From Candidatus Gastranaerophilales bacterium (GTDB lineage Bacteria; Cyanobacteriota; Vampirovibrionia; Gastranaerophilales; Gastranaerophilaceae), in the NCBI GenBank assembly GCA_910588555.1, contig CAJUPC010000003.1, positions 1-64,000 of the forward strand: 64,000 nt of DNA, read 5' to 3'. Positions within the stretch are counted from its first letter, which is position 1. Every line of letters starts with the position of its first letter. Shown piece by piece: positions 9,082 to 18,065 of this stretch. The translations under genes and the position numbers were made by a program. Under the pieces are notes generated by a model. The model saw only the letters and a program-made list of their open reading frames with translations. It was not told the DNA's origin and ran no database searches.

Positions 9082-11274
9082 ATGATAAAAATTGAATTTG
9101 CGCCGAAAATAAAAGACTTTTTTACTTCTTCGCAGTCTTTAAAGGTTTTAGCCTTTTTCGGATTTACACTGCTTATGACAGCAATTATTGCTTCGCAAAA
9201 TTTCTTTTTCCAAAATATTATTCAAAACGGAATAAGCAAGCGTGATATTGTTGCACAAAAAACTTTGACGGTTGAAGATATTAAACGTACCGAAAAGCAT
9301 AGAAAAGAAGTCTCGCAAAAGGTTGAGCCTGTTATGGCTCCTGCAGAAGATGATTTTATTAAAAACAATCTTCAAACATTGCAGACATCAGTTACGCAAA
9401 TACGTAAAAAAGCTATTCCCGAAGCGGAAAAAAGAGAAGAAATAGGTATATTGTTTGATTTATCGGAAAACTCTAAAAAAGATTTTATAGTAAATTTCCT
9501 TTTGAAAGCTGATGAAAACAGTCTCCGTGAGGCGTTTGACAAATCTACACTTACTCTTGCAAAAATTTTGAATAAAGGTATAACAGAAAAAGATTATGAA
9601 AAAGATAATATTAATTCTATTATTATGAATAATCTTGTTTCTAATGTGTCAAAAAGACAGGTTTCAGTTATTGCAGCAATGCTTGAACAGGTAATTGTTC
9701 CAAACCTTGTTGTGGATGAGTTTGCAACAGAAATTGCGCGTAAAAATGCACAGAATTCTGTAAGACCTTATGAAGTAGTTTTTCAAAAGGGTGATAAAAT
9801 CCTTTTTGACGGAGAACCTGTTACAAGATTGAAGCGTGACGCTTTGCGACAGGCCGGTTATAATGTATACGAGCTTAACTTGCAAGGACTTCTTGCAATT
9901 TATGTAATTGTATTTATAGGAACTCTTTTGTTCTTAAATTATATGAAATTTTTTGAAAAAGATTTCTTAGAACCAAGGTATATGGCTATTTCTGCGTTTT
10001 TAGCCTTGCTTCTTGCTTTTGTCGGAGTTATTTTGCCAACGGGAACTTCTCCATATATATTGCCGGTTCCTGCATTTTTAATATTAATGTCAATATTTAC
10101 CAAACCCAGAATTGCTTTTGTAGCTACAGTTTTAATGCTTTCAGTGATGTCTGTGGGATATCAGTACAATATTCAATATCTTGTTGCTTTTATTCTGTTG
10201 AGCACACTTTCCGTTATTGCAATTTCTCAAATCAGATATGCTGAGCGTGTTGATGTTATTAAAACTGGTTTTAATATCGGGCTTGCAGGTATTGTCATTG
10301 TTTTGAGTATTTATGTGCTTGAAAAATGTTTGATTGATGTAAGCAGTGTTTTGATTTTAAAAAACTGTATGTATATATTCTTAAACGGAATAATCAGTGC
10401 AATTATTGCATCAGGTTCATTACCGTTATTTGAAAGTATGTTTAAGATTATAACTCCATACGGATTGGCAGAACTCGGCGATCACAACCAAAAACTTTTA
10501 AAGCGTCTGCAAATGGATGCCCCGGGAACTTATCACCACAGTTTGATGGTTGCAAACCTATGTGAAGCAGCGGCAGAAGCTGTCGGAGCCGACCCTATCT
10601 TAGCACGTGTAGGTGCTCTGTATCACGATATCGGTAAACTTAAACGTCCGTTGTTTTTCGTTGAAAACCAATCATATTTCTTAATTGAAAATCCGCATAA
10701 TAAATTTACGCCGAGAATTAGTAAAATGATTATTACTGCGCACCCTAAAGACGGTATTGAGATTGCAAAAGAGTATCATCTCCCTGCTGTTATTCAAAAC
10801 TTTATTTTACAGCACCACGGTGAAGGGCTCGCAAGTTATTTTTATAATCAGGCTGTTAAAGAAGAAGGACTTGAAAATGTTAAAGAAGAGCAGTTTAGAT
10901 ATACAGGTCCAAAACCTAACATGAAAGAAACTGCGATTTTGATGATTGCCGACGCGGTTGAATCTGCTGTCCGTTCTTTGAAAAATCCAACTCCCGAAGA
11001 AATTGAAGCTATGATTGATAAAATTATTGTCGAAAGATTGAACGACGGGCAATTGTCAGACAGTCCTCTGACATTAAAAGATATTAAAACAATTGCAATG
11101 ACATTCTCTAGAATTCTTCGCGGTATGCAGCATAATAGAATTAAGTATCAGGAAAATGCTGTTCAGGAGTTTGAAAAAGAAAAAATTAATATGCCTGCAA
11201 AACTTCTTGATGAGGATTTAGAAAACAAAATTAAGCAGTTAGAGGGTGAAAAAGAGGATAAAGATGACAATTGA
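9082..11274 (+). CDS. pgpH: 7TMR-HD family c-di-AMP phosphodiesterase (PgpH-like)
   Basis: Hydrolyses c-di-AMP in characterised homologues. The 730-aa protein has one N-terminal helix (about 20-42), an extracytoplasmic 7TMR-HD domain (about 50-265), about seven membrane helices (270-470), and a cytoplasmic HD domain with GTYHHSL near residues 481-487, LYHDIGK near 513-519 and a distal HH near 576. All the metal-binding residues expected of the HD domain are present. The Lys/Glu/Asp-rich tail overlaps the start of ybeY. Together with cdaA it gives the cell both arms of c-di-AMP turnover. Confidence 0.93.
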   Translation: MIKIEFAPKIKDFFTSSQSLKVLAFFGFTLLMTAIIASQNFFFQNIIQNGISKRDIVAQKTLTVEDIKRTEKHRKEVSQKVEPVMAPAEDDFIKNNLQTLQTSVTQIRKKAIPEAEKREEIGILFDLSENSKKDFIVNFLLKADENSLREAFDKSTLTLAKILNKGITEKDYEKDNINSIIMNNLVSNVSKRQVSVIAAMLEQVIVPNLVVDEFATEIARKNAQNSVRPYEVVFQKGDKILFDGEPVTRLKRDALRQAGYNVYELNLQGLLAIYVIVFIGTLLFLNYMKFFEKDFLEPRYMAISAFLALLLAFVGVILPTGTSPYILPVPAFLILMSIFTKPRIAFVATVLMLSVMSVGYQYNIQYLVAFILLSTLSVIAISQIRYAERVDVIKTGFNIGLAGIVIVLSIYVLEKCLIDVSSVLILKNCMYIFLNGIISAIIASGSLPLFESMFKIITPYGLAELGDHNQKLLKRLQMDAPGTYHHSLMVANLCEAAAEAVGADPILARVGALYHDIGKLKRPLFFVENQSYFLIENPHNKFTPRISKMIITAHPKDGIEIAKEYHLPAVIQNFILQHHGEGLASYFYNQAVKEEGLENVKEEQFRYTGPKPNMKETAILMIADAVESAVRSLKNPTPEEIEAMIDKIIVERLNDGQLSDSPLTLKDIKTIAMTFSRILRGMQHNRIKYQENAVQEFEKEKINMPAKLLDEDLENKIKQLEGEKEDKDDN

Positions 11275-11764
11275 TTATAATATCTTTACCGAAAATATTT
11301 ATGCAGATTGGGTAATTGATGAAAAATTATTCATCGACAGAGCAAGAAATATTCTCAAATTTTACCTATCTGTTCCCGAAGTGTATGAGGCGTGCTGTCT
11401 AAACGGGTTTGATTATGATACCGTATCTTTCGATTTTTTATACTGTGACAGTAAAAAAACACATGAGATTAACCGAGAATACCGTCAAAAAGATTATCCG
11501 GCAGATATTATAACTTTTGCAATTTTTGCGGATAGTGAAGAAAAGTTTGTTTTTGACGGCGAAATTAATCTCGGAGAAGTTATTATAGCGCTGGATAAAG
11601 TTATGGAAGAAGCAGAGAAAAAAGGTGTTTCAAGAGAATATGAACTTTCTTTTTTAATAAGTCATGGTATTTTGCATTTGCTGGGATTTGACCATCAGAC
11701 AGAAGAAGATTATAATTTTATTATAGATTTACAGAATAGGGCATTGGAGTATGACAAAGTTTAA
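11264..11764 (+). CDS. ybeY: Endoribonuclease YbeY
   Basis: Metal-dependent endoribonuclease used in 16S rRNA 3'-end maturation and ribosome quality control. The 166-aa protein carries the family signature SHGILHLLGFDH, with zinc-ligand histidines at about 134, 138 and 144. I chose the ATG at 11264, which has AGAGG six bases upstream, over a GTG at 11246 in the same frame. It overlaps the end of the PgpH-type gene by 11 nt and the next gene (dgkA) by 14 nt. The pgpH-ybeY-dgkA order is widely conserved in bacteria. Confidence 0.95.
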   Translation: MTIDYNIFTENIYADWVIDEKLFIDRARNILKFYLSVPEVYEACCLNGFDYDTVSFDFLYCDSKKTHEINREYRQKDYPADIITFAIFADSEEKFVFDGEINLGEVIIALDKVMEEAEKKGVSREYELSFLISHGILHLLGFDHQTEEDYNFIIDLQNRALEYDKV

Positions 11765-12125
11765 AAAACAAGGGTTTTCAAATACGTTTAAAAACGCTAG
11801 AAAAGGAATGAGATTAGTTTTAAAATCGGAAGTAAACATAAGAGTACACTTTTGTATTGCTATGATTGTGCTAGCGCTGGCATTTGTTTTGAATTTCAGT
11901 GTTGAAAGAATGTGTATATTGCTTTTGACAGTCGGGTTTGTAATTGCCACTGAAATGATGAATTCTGCTATAGAATTTTCACTTGACGCTGTATTCCATA
12001 ATAAGTATTCAAAACTCGTTGGAATGGCAAAGGATATTTCTGCAGGTGCGGTTATGTTTGCATCAGTACTTGCTATAGTAATCGGTGTTTTGCTGTTTGG
12101 AACACAGATTTTGAAATTAATATAA
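11751..12125 (+). CDS. dgkA: Diacylglycerol/undecaprenol kinase
   Basis: Small integral membrane kinase that phosphorylates diacylglycerol or undecaprenol, recycling the lipid carrier of wall synthesis. The 124-aa protein has an amphipathic N-terminal helix with NTFKNARKGM, three hydrophobic helices (about 33-50, 54-70, 96-122) and the signature EMMNSAIEFSLDAV near residues 66-79, with the catalytic Glu and metal-binding Asn/Glu. It overlaps ybeY by 14 nt. The undecaprenol assignment is inferred from the ybeY context and the Gram-positive-like short form. Confidence 0.9.
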   Translation: MTKFKKQGFSNTFKNARKGMRLVLKSEVNIRVHFCIAMIVLALAFVLNFSVERMCILLLTVGFVIATEMMNSAIEFSLDAVFHNKYSKLVGMAKDISAGAVMFASVLAIVIGVLLFGTQILKLI

Positions 12126-12129
12126 AGGC

Positions 12130-12179
12130 TTGAAAAATCTAAAAAATAGTTTATAATAATCATGTAAATACGAAAGGAG
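12130..12179 (+). promoter_or_regulatory. Promoter and ribosome site of pilin locus B
   Basis: -35 TTGAAA (12130-12135), 16-nt spacer, -10 TATAAT (12152-12157), and Shine-Dalgarno GGAG (12176-12179). The same spacing and much of the same sequence recur at locus C. Confidence 0.75.
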
Positions 12180-12188
12180 CAAAAAAGT

Positions 12189-13012
12189 ATGAAAATGAGA
12201 TTAAAAAATAGCTTCGGGGGGGGGGCACTCACAGCTTAACTCCTCAATCGTCCTGCTTGACCTGCCACAAGAGGTCTTGTAGAAAATTTAGCGGTGCATT
12301 TACTTTAGCCGAAGTTTTTCACCCTGCCGAACAGTCGAAAAGAATTGCGTTTACTTTGGCAGAAGTGTTAATTACTCTCGGCATTATTGGAGTAGTTGCA
12401 GCGTTGACTATGCCTGTGTTGACGGCTAATTATCGCAAGCAGGTAGTAATTACCAGAATGCAAAAGTTTTATTCTTCAATTAATCAGGCGTTAAAATTGT
12501 CTGAAGTTGAAAATGGTGAAGCTACTACTTGGACTTATACAGGTTCAAATCTTGATAGTGAAGCTACATTAAACTGGTGGAATATATATATGGCTAAGTA
12601 TTTTTCGGCAGCTTCGGTTGAAAAAGTTGCTGACGGTATTTTAGTTAAAAATTCAGACGGATCATCTTTTGGGATTTATATTATGGGTACCTCTATTATT
12701 GGTATAAACCCTGTTCATATTATTTTTTGTGTAAATGCTGATGCGTGTCAGAAGCATTTAGATGCTAATTCGAATAAATTATATAATTTCCCTCTCGACG
12801 GTAAAAATACTTTTTTATTCTCAGGAAGATATAATAAAATACAACCTTATTTCAATATTTCTGATAACCCTTATAAAACCCGAGATGTACTGTTAAATTC
12901 TTCTACTAATCACTCAACTTACGGTTGTGCTAATTCTTACAAAGCATATTGTGCAGCATTGATAGAATATGACGGCTGGAAAATTGCTAAAGACTATCCT
13001 ATTAAATTTTAA
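12189..13012 (+). CDS. Pilin-like protein (locus B), frame broken at poly-G
   Basis: From the ATG at 12189 (ribosome site AGGAG) the frame reads MKMRLKNSFGGGALTA and stops at codon 17, because the G tract is 10 long. With 8 or 11 G the same start runs to TAA at 13010-13012, giving 274 aa. That protein contains two copies of the prepilin motif: FTLAEV encoded at 12299 and again at 12350, 51 nt apart. The second copy leads into LITLGIIGVVAALTMP. The C-terminus ends with WKIAKDYPIKF, like the other loci. A TTG at 12257 in the pilin frame could give a truncated leader. The C-terminal Cys-rich part (CANSYKAYCAALIEYDGW) fits extracellular disulfides. Function unknown; pilin class is from the N-terminus. 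Confidence 0.8.
12214..12235. repeat. Poly-G tract with conserved flanks, locus B
   Basis: G10 at 12216-12225 within the core TC-G10-CACTCACAGC. Here the gene reads the G strand, giving Phe-Gly-Gly-Gly. Confidence 0.9.
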
Positions 13013-13060
13013 AAATTACACAAAGATTGACACAGGTGGCAAAAAATATTCTGTCAAATT

Positions 13061-14056
13061 TTAACTATAATATGTAAGCAAAATATCAGGTTCAAAATTT
13101 TCCACACCTGCAAATCTAAAATGTAAACTTTCGTTTATGTCGGTAATTCGTTTGAAATCAAAACAGGATTTAGACGAATTATCGCCTGTTATTTTCGGGG
13201 CAATAAAGTGATAGATTTTATCCGTATATTTTAATGCTTCACCGTTTAAAATTCCGCCGCTTTCGATTAATATGCTTTTTATACCCTGTTCATAAGCTCT
13301 ATTAAATATAAATTCCAGGTCAAGCTTGTTTTCAATAACAGGTGTATTTTTTTTGTTGAATACAAAAATTTCACCTGATTGGTAAATTTTTGAGTTTTTG
13401 TCTGTTTTTAACTCTCTGTCTAAAATTATTTTTTTTCGGTGCTCCATTGTCGGATTGTCTGCAATAATTGTTGAAGATGTTGTAAGAATTGCATCATAGC
13501 GATTTCTTATTTTTTTAACTTCTTCGCGTGCTTTTTCTGATGTAATCCATTTTGAAGACCCGTTTGATGTTGCAATTTTTCCGTCAAGAGTTGTTGCGGT
13601 TTTTATTGCGATGAAAGGTTTATTTTGTGTCTGATTTTTTATGAAAATTTCGTTCAGCGTTTTGCATTCATTTTCCAAAATTCCCTCAATAACTTCAATA
13701 CCTGCGGCTTTAAGTTTTGTAATTCCGTCAACTTTAGGATTTACGTCGCGCATTCCGATAACGACTTTTTTAATTCCTCTTTCGATTATCAAATTAGTAC
13801 AGGGAGGTGTTTTGCCAAAATGAGAACAGGGCTCAAGGTTCACAATTAAAGTCCCGTCGTTTTCTTCACCGTTTTTAAGTTTTAAAAGAGCGTCGCGTTC
13901 GGCGTGGTTTTCACCGTATCGGGCGTGGTATCCTGTCGAAATTTCATTCCCGAATTTATCCAGTACGACACAGCCGACAAGAGGGTTTGGAGATACATTT
14001 CCCTCACCTTGCTTCGCCAATTGTATACACTTTTTCATATACTTTTCATATTGCAT
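13061..14056 (-). CDS. ribD: Bifunctional riboflavin deaminase/reductase RibD
   Basis: Carries out the second and third steps of riboflavin synthesis: deamination of the pyrimidine ring, then reduction of the ribosyl side chain with NADPH. Residues 1-145 form the CMP/dCMP deaminase-type zinc domain, with NHAERDA near 50 and EPCSHFGKTPPC near 74-85 giving the His/Cys/Cys ligands and catalytic Glu. Residues 146-331 are the reductase domain (KTATTLDGKIA near 152). At 331 aa it is slightly shorter than usual (about 360). No other rib gene is nearby; it is convergent with pilin locus B. Confidence 0.94.
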   Translation of the reverse strand: MQYEKYMKKCIQLAKQGEGNVSPNPLVGCVVLDKFGNEISTGYHARYGENHAERDALLKLKNGEENDGTLIVNLEPCSHFGKTPPCTNLIIERGIKKVVIGMRDVNPKVDGITKLKAAGIEVIEGILENECKTLNEIFIKNQTQNKPFIAIKTATTLDGKIATSNGSSKWITSEKAREEVKKIRNRYDAILTTSSTIIADNPTMEHRKKIILDRELKTDKNSKIYQSGEIFVFNKKNTPVIENKLDLEFIFNRAYEQGIKSILIESGGILNGEALKYTDKIYHFIAPKITGDNSSKSCFDFKRITDINESLHFRFAGVENFEPDILLTYYS

Positions 14057-14219
14057 ATTTATATTGTATAATAAAAAAGTTGTTATGAGAAAATATGCAT
14101 TAATCTAAAAAACGTTAATCTAATAAAGCGCATTTTAGGTGACTGTTTATAAGGATTTTATGTTTTTTAACAGGCAACATAATAATTTGATACAATGTGG
14201 TAAAAAAGGTGGTAAAATA

Positions 14220-14882
14220 ATGGACTTAAAATACATAGGACACAGCGCATTTGAATTTAAAACAGGCGACAAATCAATTTTGGTTGACCCTTATGTAGAA
14301 CACAATGAAAAATTTAACTGGCATGACAAAAATATTACCGATATTTTTGTAACTCATGCGCATGGCGACCATTTGGGACAGGCAATTGAGATTGCAAAAG
14401 AAAAAGACGCTACTATCACAGCAATTTTTGAACTTGCAAATTACTGTGAAGAGCAGGGATGTAAAGTTAAGCCTGTAGGATTTGGCGGCTGGTTGAATTA
14501 TGATTGGGGCAGAGTTGTTTTTGTTCCTGCATTCCATACAAGTTCTTTGCCTGACGGTAGATATGCGGGTGAAGCGGCAGGAATTGTTTTTGATATAGAA
14601 AATGTAAGAATTTATCATGCAGGTGATACTGCATTGACAACTGAAATGAAAACAATCAAAGAATTATACAGACCTAATATCGCATTGCTGCCTATCGGCG
14701 GTAATTATACTATGGATGTTGAACATGCGGCAGTTGCGGCTGATTGGATTGGTGCTCAGACAGTAATCCCTATGCATTACAATACATTCCCTGAAATTCA
14801 GGCAGATTTGCAAAAATTCATGGCACTTATTCAGGTTAATAATTCAAATTGTGTCATTTTAAATCCTGAAAATATTGATTAG
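14220..14882 (+). CDS. UPF0173-type metallo-beta-lactamase-fold hydrolase
   Basis: Metal-dependent hydrolase of unknown substrate. The 220-aa protein opens with the family-typical LKYIGHSAFEF, has the metal motif THAHGDHLG near residues 47-55, a HAGDT motif near 135-139 and a distal PMHYNTFPE near 185. The fold and ligands are complete. I chose the ATG at 14220, with an AAAAAGGTGG ribosome site, over an in-frame start 81 nt upstream that lacks one. It is 60 nt ahead of the glutathione-synthase-like gene and may share its transcript. Confidence 0.85.
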   Translation: MDLKYIGHSAFEFKTGDKSILVDPYVEHNEKFNWHDKNITDIFVTHAHGDHLGQAIEIAKEKDATITAIFELANYCEEQGCKVKPVGFGGWLNYDWGRVVFVPAFHTSSLPDGRYAGEAAGIVFDIENVRIYHAGDTALTTEMKTIKELYRPNIALLPIGGNYTMDVEHAAVAADWIGAQTVIPMHYNTFPEIQADLQKFMALIQVNNSNCVILNPENID

Positions 14883-14942
14883 CCTGATGTTGCAATTGCA
14901 TTTGTTTACATAGAGGCGTAAAGTTATTTACGAGGAGAAAAA

Positions 14943-15917
14943 ATGGATATATTATTTGTTATTGACAGGTTAGAACTCAAATATTTTGAGTTTAATAATT
15001 TGGTCACCAATTTTTGGTTAATCAGAGAACTTATGTACGCCGGTAAGAAAGTTTGTATTACTACGATTGATAATTTAAGCTTGAAATCAGGATGTGCTTA
15101 TTCCAGATGTTTTGAAGTATTTGAAAAAGACGGAAATATTTTTTATGACAAGATTTCTTGCGTCAAAAGAATTAATGACTTTGAGCTTGTAATGTTCAGA
15201 CCCGATCCGCCTGTTGATATGGATTATATTAATGCAACTTATATTTTTGATTTTGTTGATAGAGAAAAGACTTTAATCCTTAACGACCCGAAAGCAATTC
15301 GTGATTTTAACGAAAAACTTCATACTGTTAAATTTTTGGATTTAATGCCCGAAAATATCGTTACTTGTTCAAAATCAGATATTTTGGAGTTTTTAAATAA
15401 ACATGATGAAATTGTTTTAAAACCTTTGAATGGCTGTTTTGGCTCTGGCGTTATGACTCTTAAAAAAGGTGATAAAAATACTGCCGTAATAATTAATACA
15501 ATGACGAAAAATCAAACTCAATTGATTATGGTTCAAAAATATATTGAAAAAGCACGTTATGGCGACAAACGCGTAATGTTTCTCGGTGATGAGGTTTTGG
15601 ATGTCTGCATTCAAAAACTTCCGTCAAATAATGATTTCAAGTTCAACGAACATTGCGACAGTAATATTGTAAAAGCAGAACTTACACAATCTGAAAAAGA
15701 AAAATTTGCCATTGTCGCAAAAGAATTAAATAAACTCGGACTGTCAATGGTCGGACTTGACGTAATAGATGAAAAAATTATCGAAATAAATGTTACAAGC
15801 CCGTGCTATTTTATCAAAGAAACAAATTATCATCATGGTGTTCAGTTAGAGAAAAAAATAACAGAATTTATATTGTCTACTCTAGTGAAAAAACTCCGCC
15901 AATGTCAATCAGTTTAA
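14943..15917 (+). CDS. gshB: Glutathione synthase-like ATP-grasp ligase
   Basis: ATP-grasp enzyme resembling glutathione synthetase, which joins gamma-glutamylcysteine and glycine. The 324-aa protein has FRPDPPVDMDYINATYIFD near residues 83-101, matching the R-x-DPPxDxxY pattern of GshB, LNDPKAIRDFNEKL near 117, the ATP-binding VLKPLNGCFGSGVM near 157 (glycine-rich loop with one Cys), and EINVTSPC near 281, where GshB has EINVTSPTG. The C-terminus diverges. I see no gshA in the window, so a related peptide ligase activity cannot be excluded. The ribosome site is GAGGAG. The 3' end overlaps the convergent kinase-like gene by 41 nt. Confidence 0.8.
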   Translation: MDILFVIDRLELKYFEFNNLVTNFWLIRELMYAGKKVCITTIDNLSLKSGCAYSRCFEVFEKDGNIFYDKISCVKRINDFELVMFRPDPPVDMDYINATYIFDFVDREKTLILNDPKAIRDFNEKLHTVKFLDLMPENIVTCSKSDILEFLNKHDEIVLKPLNGCFGSGVMTLKKGDKNTAVIINTMTKNQTQLIMVQKYIEKARYGDKRVMFLGDEVLDVCIQKLPSNNDFKFNEHCDSNIVKAELTQSEKEKFAIVAKELNKLGLSMVGLDVIDEKIIEINVTSPCYFIKETNYHHGVQLEKKITEFILSTLVKKLRQCQSV

Positions 15918-16911
15918 GGCAGGGCTGACCTTCTTTTGTAGAACCGATAATTGCGTTTTTCTCATGCAAATCTGTGTGAACTAAATTAGATTTTTCTAAA
16001 ACTTTAGCAATGTAAGTGTCAAGAATTTGAGCTTTACTATGCGGAACAAAACCTTTGTTTTCAATAGTTTTGCCGATTTGTACTCCGTACTCGTTAAGTT
16101 CTTTCAGTTTTACGCCTGTTTGTCTGTAAAAATCTGCTGCAAATTCAGTTATATCACTATAAACTTTTTTTAATTTTACAATTGGGCTGACGTGTCGGGG
16201 TGGAATTTGATATTCTGTTGTCATATATCCTAATGATGTATCTCCCCAGTAGTATCTTTGAACAACATTATTTTTTATTTTACTGTTTGCGTATAAGCCG
16301 TGTGCAAGTTCTGCATATTGCCCGTGTTGGTTATTAGTCTGTGCGTATTTATTCTGTTTTCTGAATTTTTTAATGAAAAGTTTTTCAAGAGTAGGATGTT
16401 CACCTTTTTCCCTCAAAACATAAGCTCTGTCAGTGTAGCTGCCTGTGACTTTTAACCTTTTTAAATTAACAGAATTATTTTCTGATAGTATTCCGAATTT
16501 TCTTAATCCTTTGGTTAAAAATTTTGAAACTTCTTTGATACGTTTATTTTCAAGTTCTGCTTTCTGTTGATTATATTGTTTGCTGTTTATGGGGGCATTG
16601 TAGGGTTTTAAATGTTTCATTGCAGCTCTAAAAAGCATAAAAATATTTTGTATTGTAACTTCTTTTTCTTCAGGAGTTTTTCCTTCAAGTTTGGCAAGCC
16701 AGTAAGGTGGGAGAGAACCCGCTATACCTTTTGATTTCGTATCTTTTGCAAATTCTTTTATTATTTCATCTTGTGTTTTTATGAAATTTCTGCTCAAGAC
16801 TTCCGTAACTCCGCAAAAGGATGTATTTTTTGCATAAGAATGCGGAAGCGATGTATAACCGTTTCCGCGATAAGGTTTTATAGTATAGTTTTGAGTCCCA
16901 AGATTTATCAC
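15877..16911 (-). CDS. Protein-kinase-fold protein with minimal C-lobe
   Basis: A 344-aa protein I cannot assign to a named family, but a kinase core is legible: glycine-loop-like VTGSYTDRAYVL (155-166), beta-3 lysine in LFIKKF (178-183), alpha-C-type glutamate E201 (YAELAHGLY), hinge-like GYMTTEYQ (228-235), catalytic loop VHTDLHEKN (311-319) and metal loop LIDIGG (334-339, the DFG position). The protein ends five residues later, so almost no C-lobe follows. The N-terminal 150 residues are Lys/Asn-rich and helical, with an NTSFCG segment near 29-34. The start is GTG without a clear ribosome site. Kinase fold is inference from motif order; the substrate is unknown. It overlaps gshB tail to tail. 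Confidence 0.65.
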   Translation of the reverse strand: MINLGTQNYTIKPYRGNGYTSLPHSYAKNTSFCGVTEVLSRNFIKTQDEIIKEFAKDTKSKGIAGSLPPYWLAKLEGKTPEEKEVTIQNIFMLFRAAMKHLKPYNAPINSKQYNQQKAELENKRIKEVSKFLTKGLRKFGILSENNSVNLKRLKVTGSYTDRAYVLREKGEHPTLEKLFIKKFRKQNKYAQTNNQHGQYAELAHGLYANSKIKNNVVQRYYWGDTSLGYMTTEYQIPPRHVSPIVKLKKVYSDITEFAADFYRQTGVKLKELNEYGVQIGKTIENKGFVPHSKAQILDTYIAKVLEKSNLVHTDLHEKNAIIGSTKEGQPCLKLIDIGGVFSLE

Positions 16912-16979
16912 ACGGTTATAAACACATGTAAAAATTTTTTTTGCTTTATATTAAACGTCAAATTTACAATTGTTTACGA

Positions 16980-18050
16980 TTATTTAACTCTTGAAAAAAC
17001 TTCCGTATTCACATCATCAAAAGTATTTGTGTTGAAATAAGCGCACGATGCAACCATTGCAGCGTTATCAGTACAGTATTTCATTGGAGGAGCAAGCACT
17101 TTATAACCCTCTTTTTCAAGGTCAAAAATTTTCTTTCTTATTTCCGAATTTGCCGCAACTCCGCCTGCGATAACAACTTGATTGTATCCGCTTTCTTCTA
17201 AAGCTTTTTTTACTTTTTTCAACAATGTTGAAGAAACTGTTTCTTGAAAACTTGCACAAATATCATTTACTGGAAGTTCTTGGCCGTCAAATGATTTTAC
17301 AAGTCTTAATACCGCAGTTTTGAGTCCGCTAAAACTGAAATTAAATCTGTCAACTTTACCTTCAGGAAGTTTATAAGCTTTAGGATTTCCCTCTTGAGCG
17401 AGTTTATCAAGTCTTGGGCCGCCGGGGTATGGCAATCCGATAAGTCTTGCAACTTTGTCATAAGCTTCTCCGACAGCGTCGTCAATTGTTTCACCTAAAA
17501 TAGTTTGTTCAGAATAAGATTTTACATCAATAATCTGTGTGTGTCCGCCGCTTACAAGCAATGCCATAAACGGAGGTTTTAAATCTGTATCTATATAATT
17601 CGCGCAAAGATGTGCATTCAAATGGTTTACACCTATAAACGGTTTATCATAAGTAAGTGCAAGAGTTTTTGCAGCGTTCAATCCTACTAAAAGACATCCA
17701 ACTAAACCGGGACCGACAGTTCCTGCAAATGCTGTTATTTCATGAGGATTAAGTCCTGCATTTTCTTTTGCCTGTTTAAAAGCTTCATCAATAACGATAT
17801 TGATTGAATCTAAATGCTCTCTTGCCGCGATTTCAGGGATTACCCCGCCAAATTGTGCGTGAGTTTTTATTTGTGAAGCAACAACATTTGCAATAACTTC
17901 ACGTCCGTTTTTAACAATTGAACATGCTGTCTCATCACAGCTTGATTCTATTGCCATAATATAATTGTCATAACCGCTGTCGGGTCCGATTTCCACTTGT
18001 TCTTTTGAGAATAATTTGTTTTTAATATTTTTCATAGTATTATTATACAT
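16980..18050 (-). CDS. tsaD: tRNA N6-threonylcarbamoyladenosine transferase
   Basis: Transfers the threonylcarbamoyl group to A37 of ANN-decoding tRNAs together with TsaB/TsaE. The ASKHA-fold protein has MAIESSCDETACS near residues 32-44, the metal-binding HLNAH near 141-145, LVSGGHTQI near 165, and a C-terminal CTDNAAM near 328. The first about 30 residues precede the usual start of the family, so a later start is possible; no ribosome site decides between the ATGs at 18050 and 18035. It is divergent from obg with only 15 nt between starts. Confidence 0.93.
   Translation of the reverse strand: MYNNTMKNIKNKLFSKEQVEIGPDSGYDNYIMAIESSCDETACSIVKNGREVIANVVASQIKTHAQFGGVIPEIAAREHLDSINIVIDEAFKQAKENAGLNPHEITAFAGTVGPGLVGCLLVGLNAAKTLALTYDKPFIGVNHLNAHLCANYIDTDLKPPFMALLVSGGHTQIIDVKSYSEQTILGETIDDAVGEAYDKVARLIGLPYPGGPRLDKLAQEGNPKAYKLPEGKVDRFNFSFSGLKTAVLRLVKSFDGQELPVNDICASFQETVSSTLLKKVKKALEESGYNQVVIAGGVAANSEIRKKIFDLEKEGYKVLAPPMKYCTDNAAMVASCAYFNTNTFDDVNTEVFSRVK
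18016..18043 (+). promoter_or_regulatory. Candidate promoter of obg
   Basis: -35-like TTGTTT (18016-18021), 16-nt spacer and -10 TATTAT (18038-18043). It lies within the 5' end of the divergent tsaD reading frame. Confidence 0.4.
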
Positions 18051-18065
18051 AAAAAAGGAATAAAA

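Noticed and set aside
11729..12232. Minus-strand open frame of 167 codons
   Set aside because: It is antisense to dgkA and its flanks, with no ribosome site or family resemblance.
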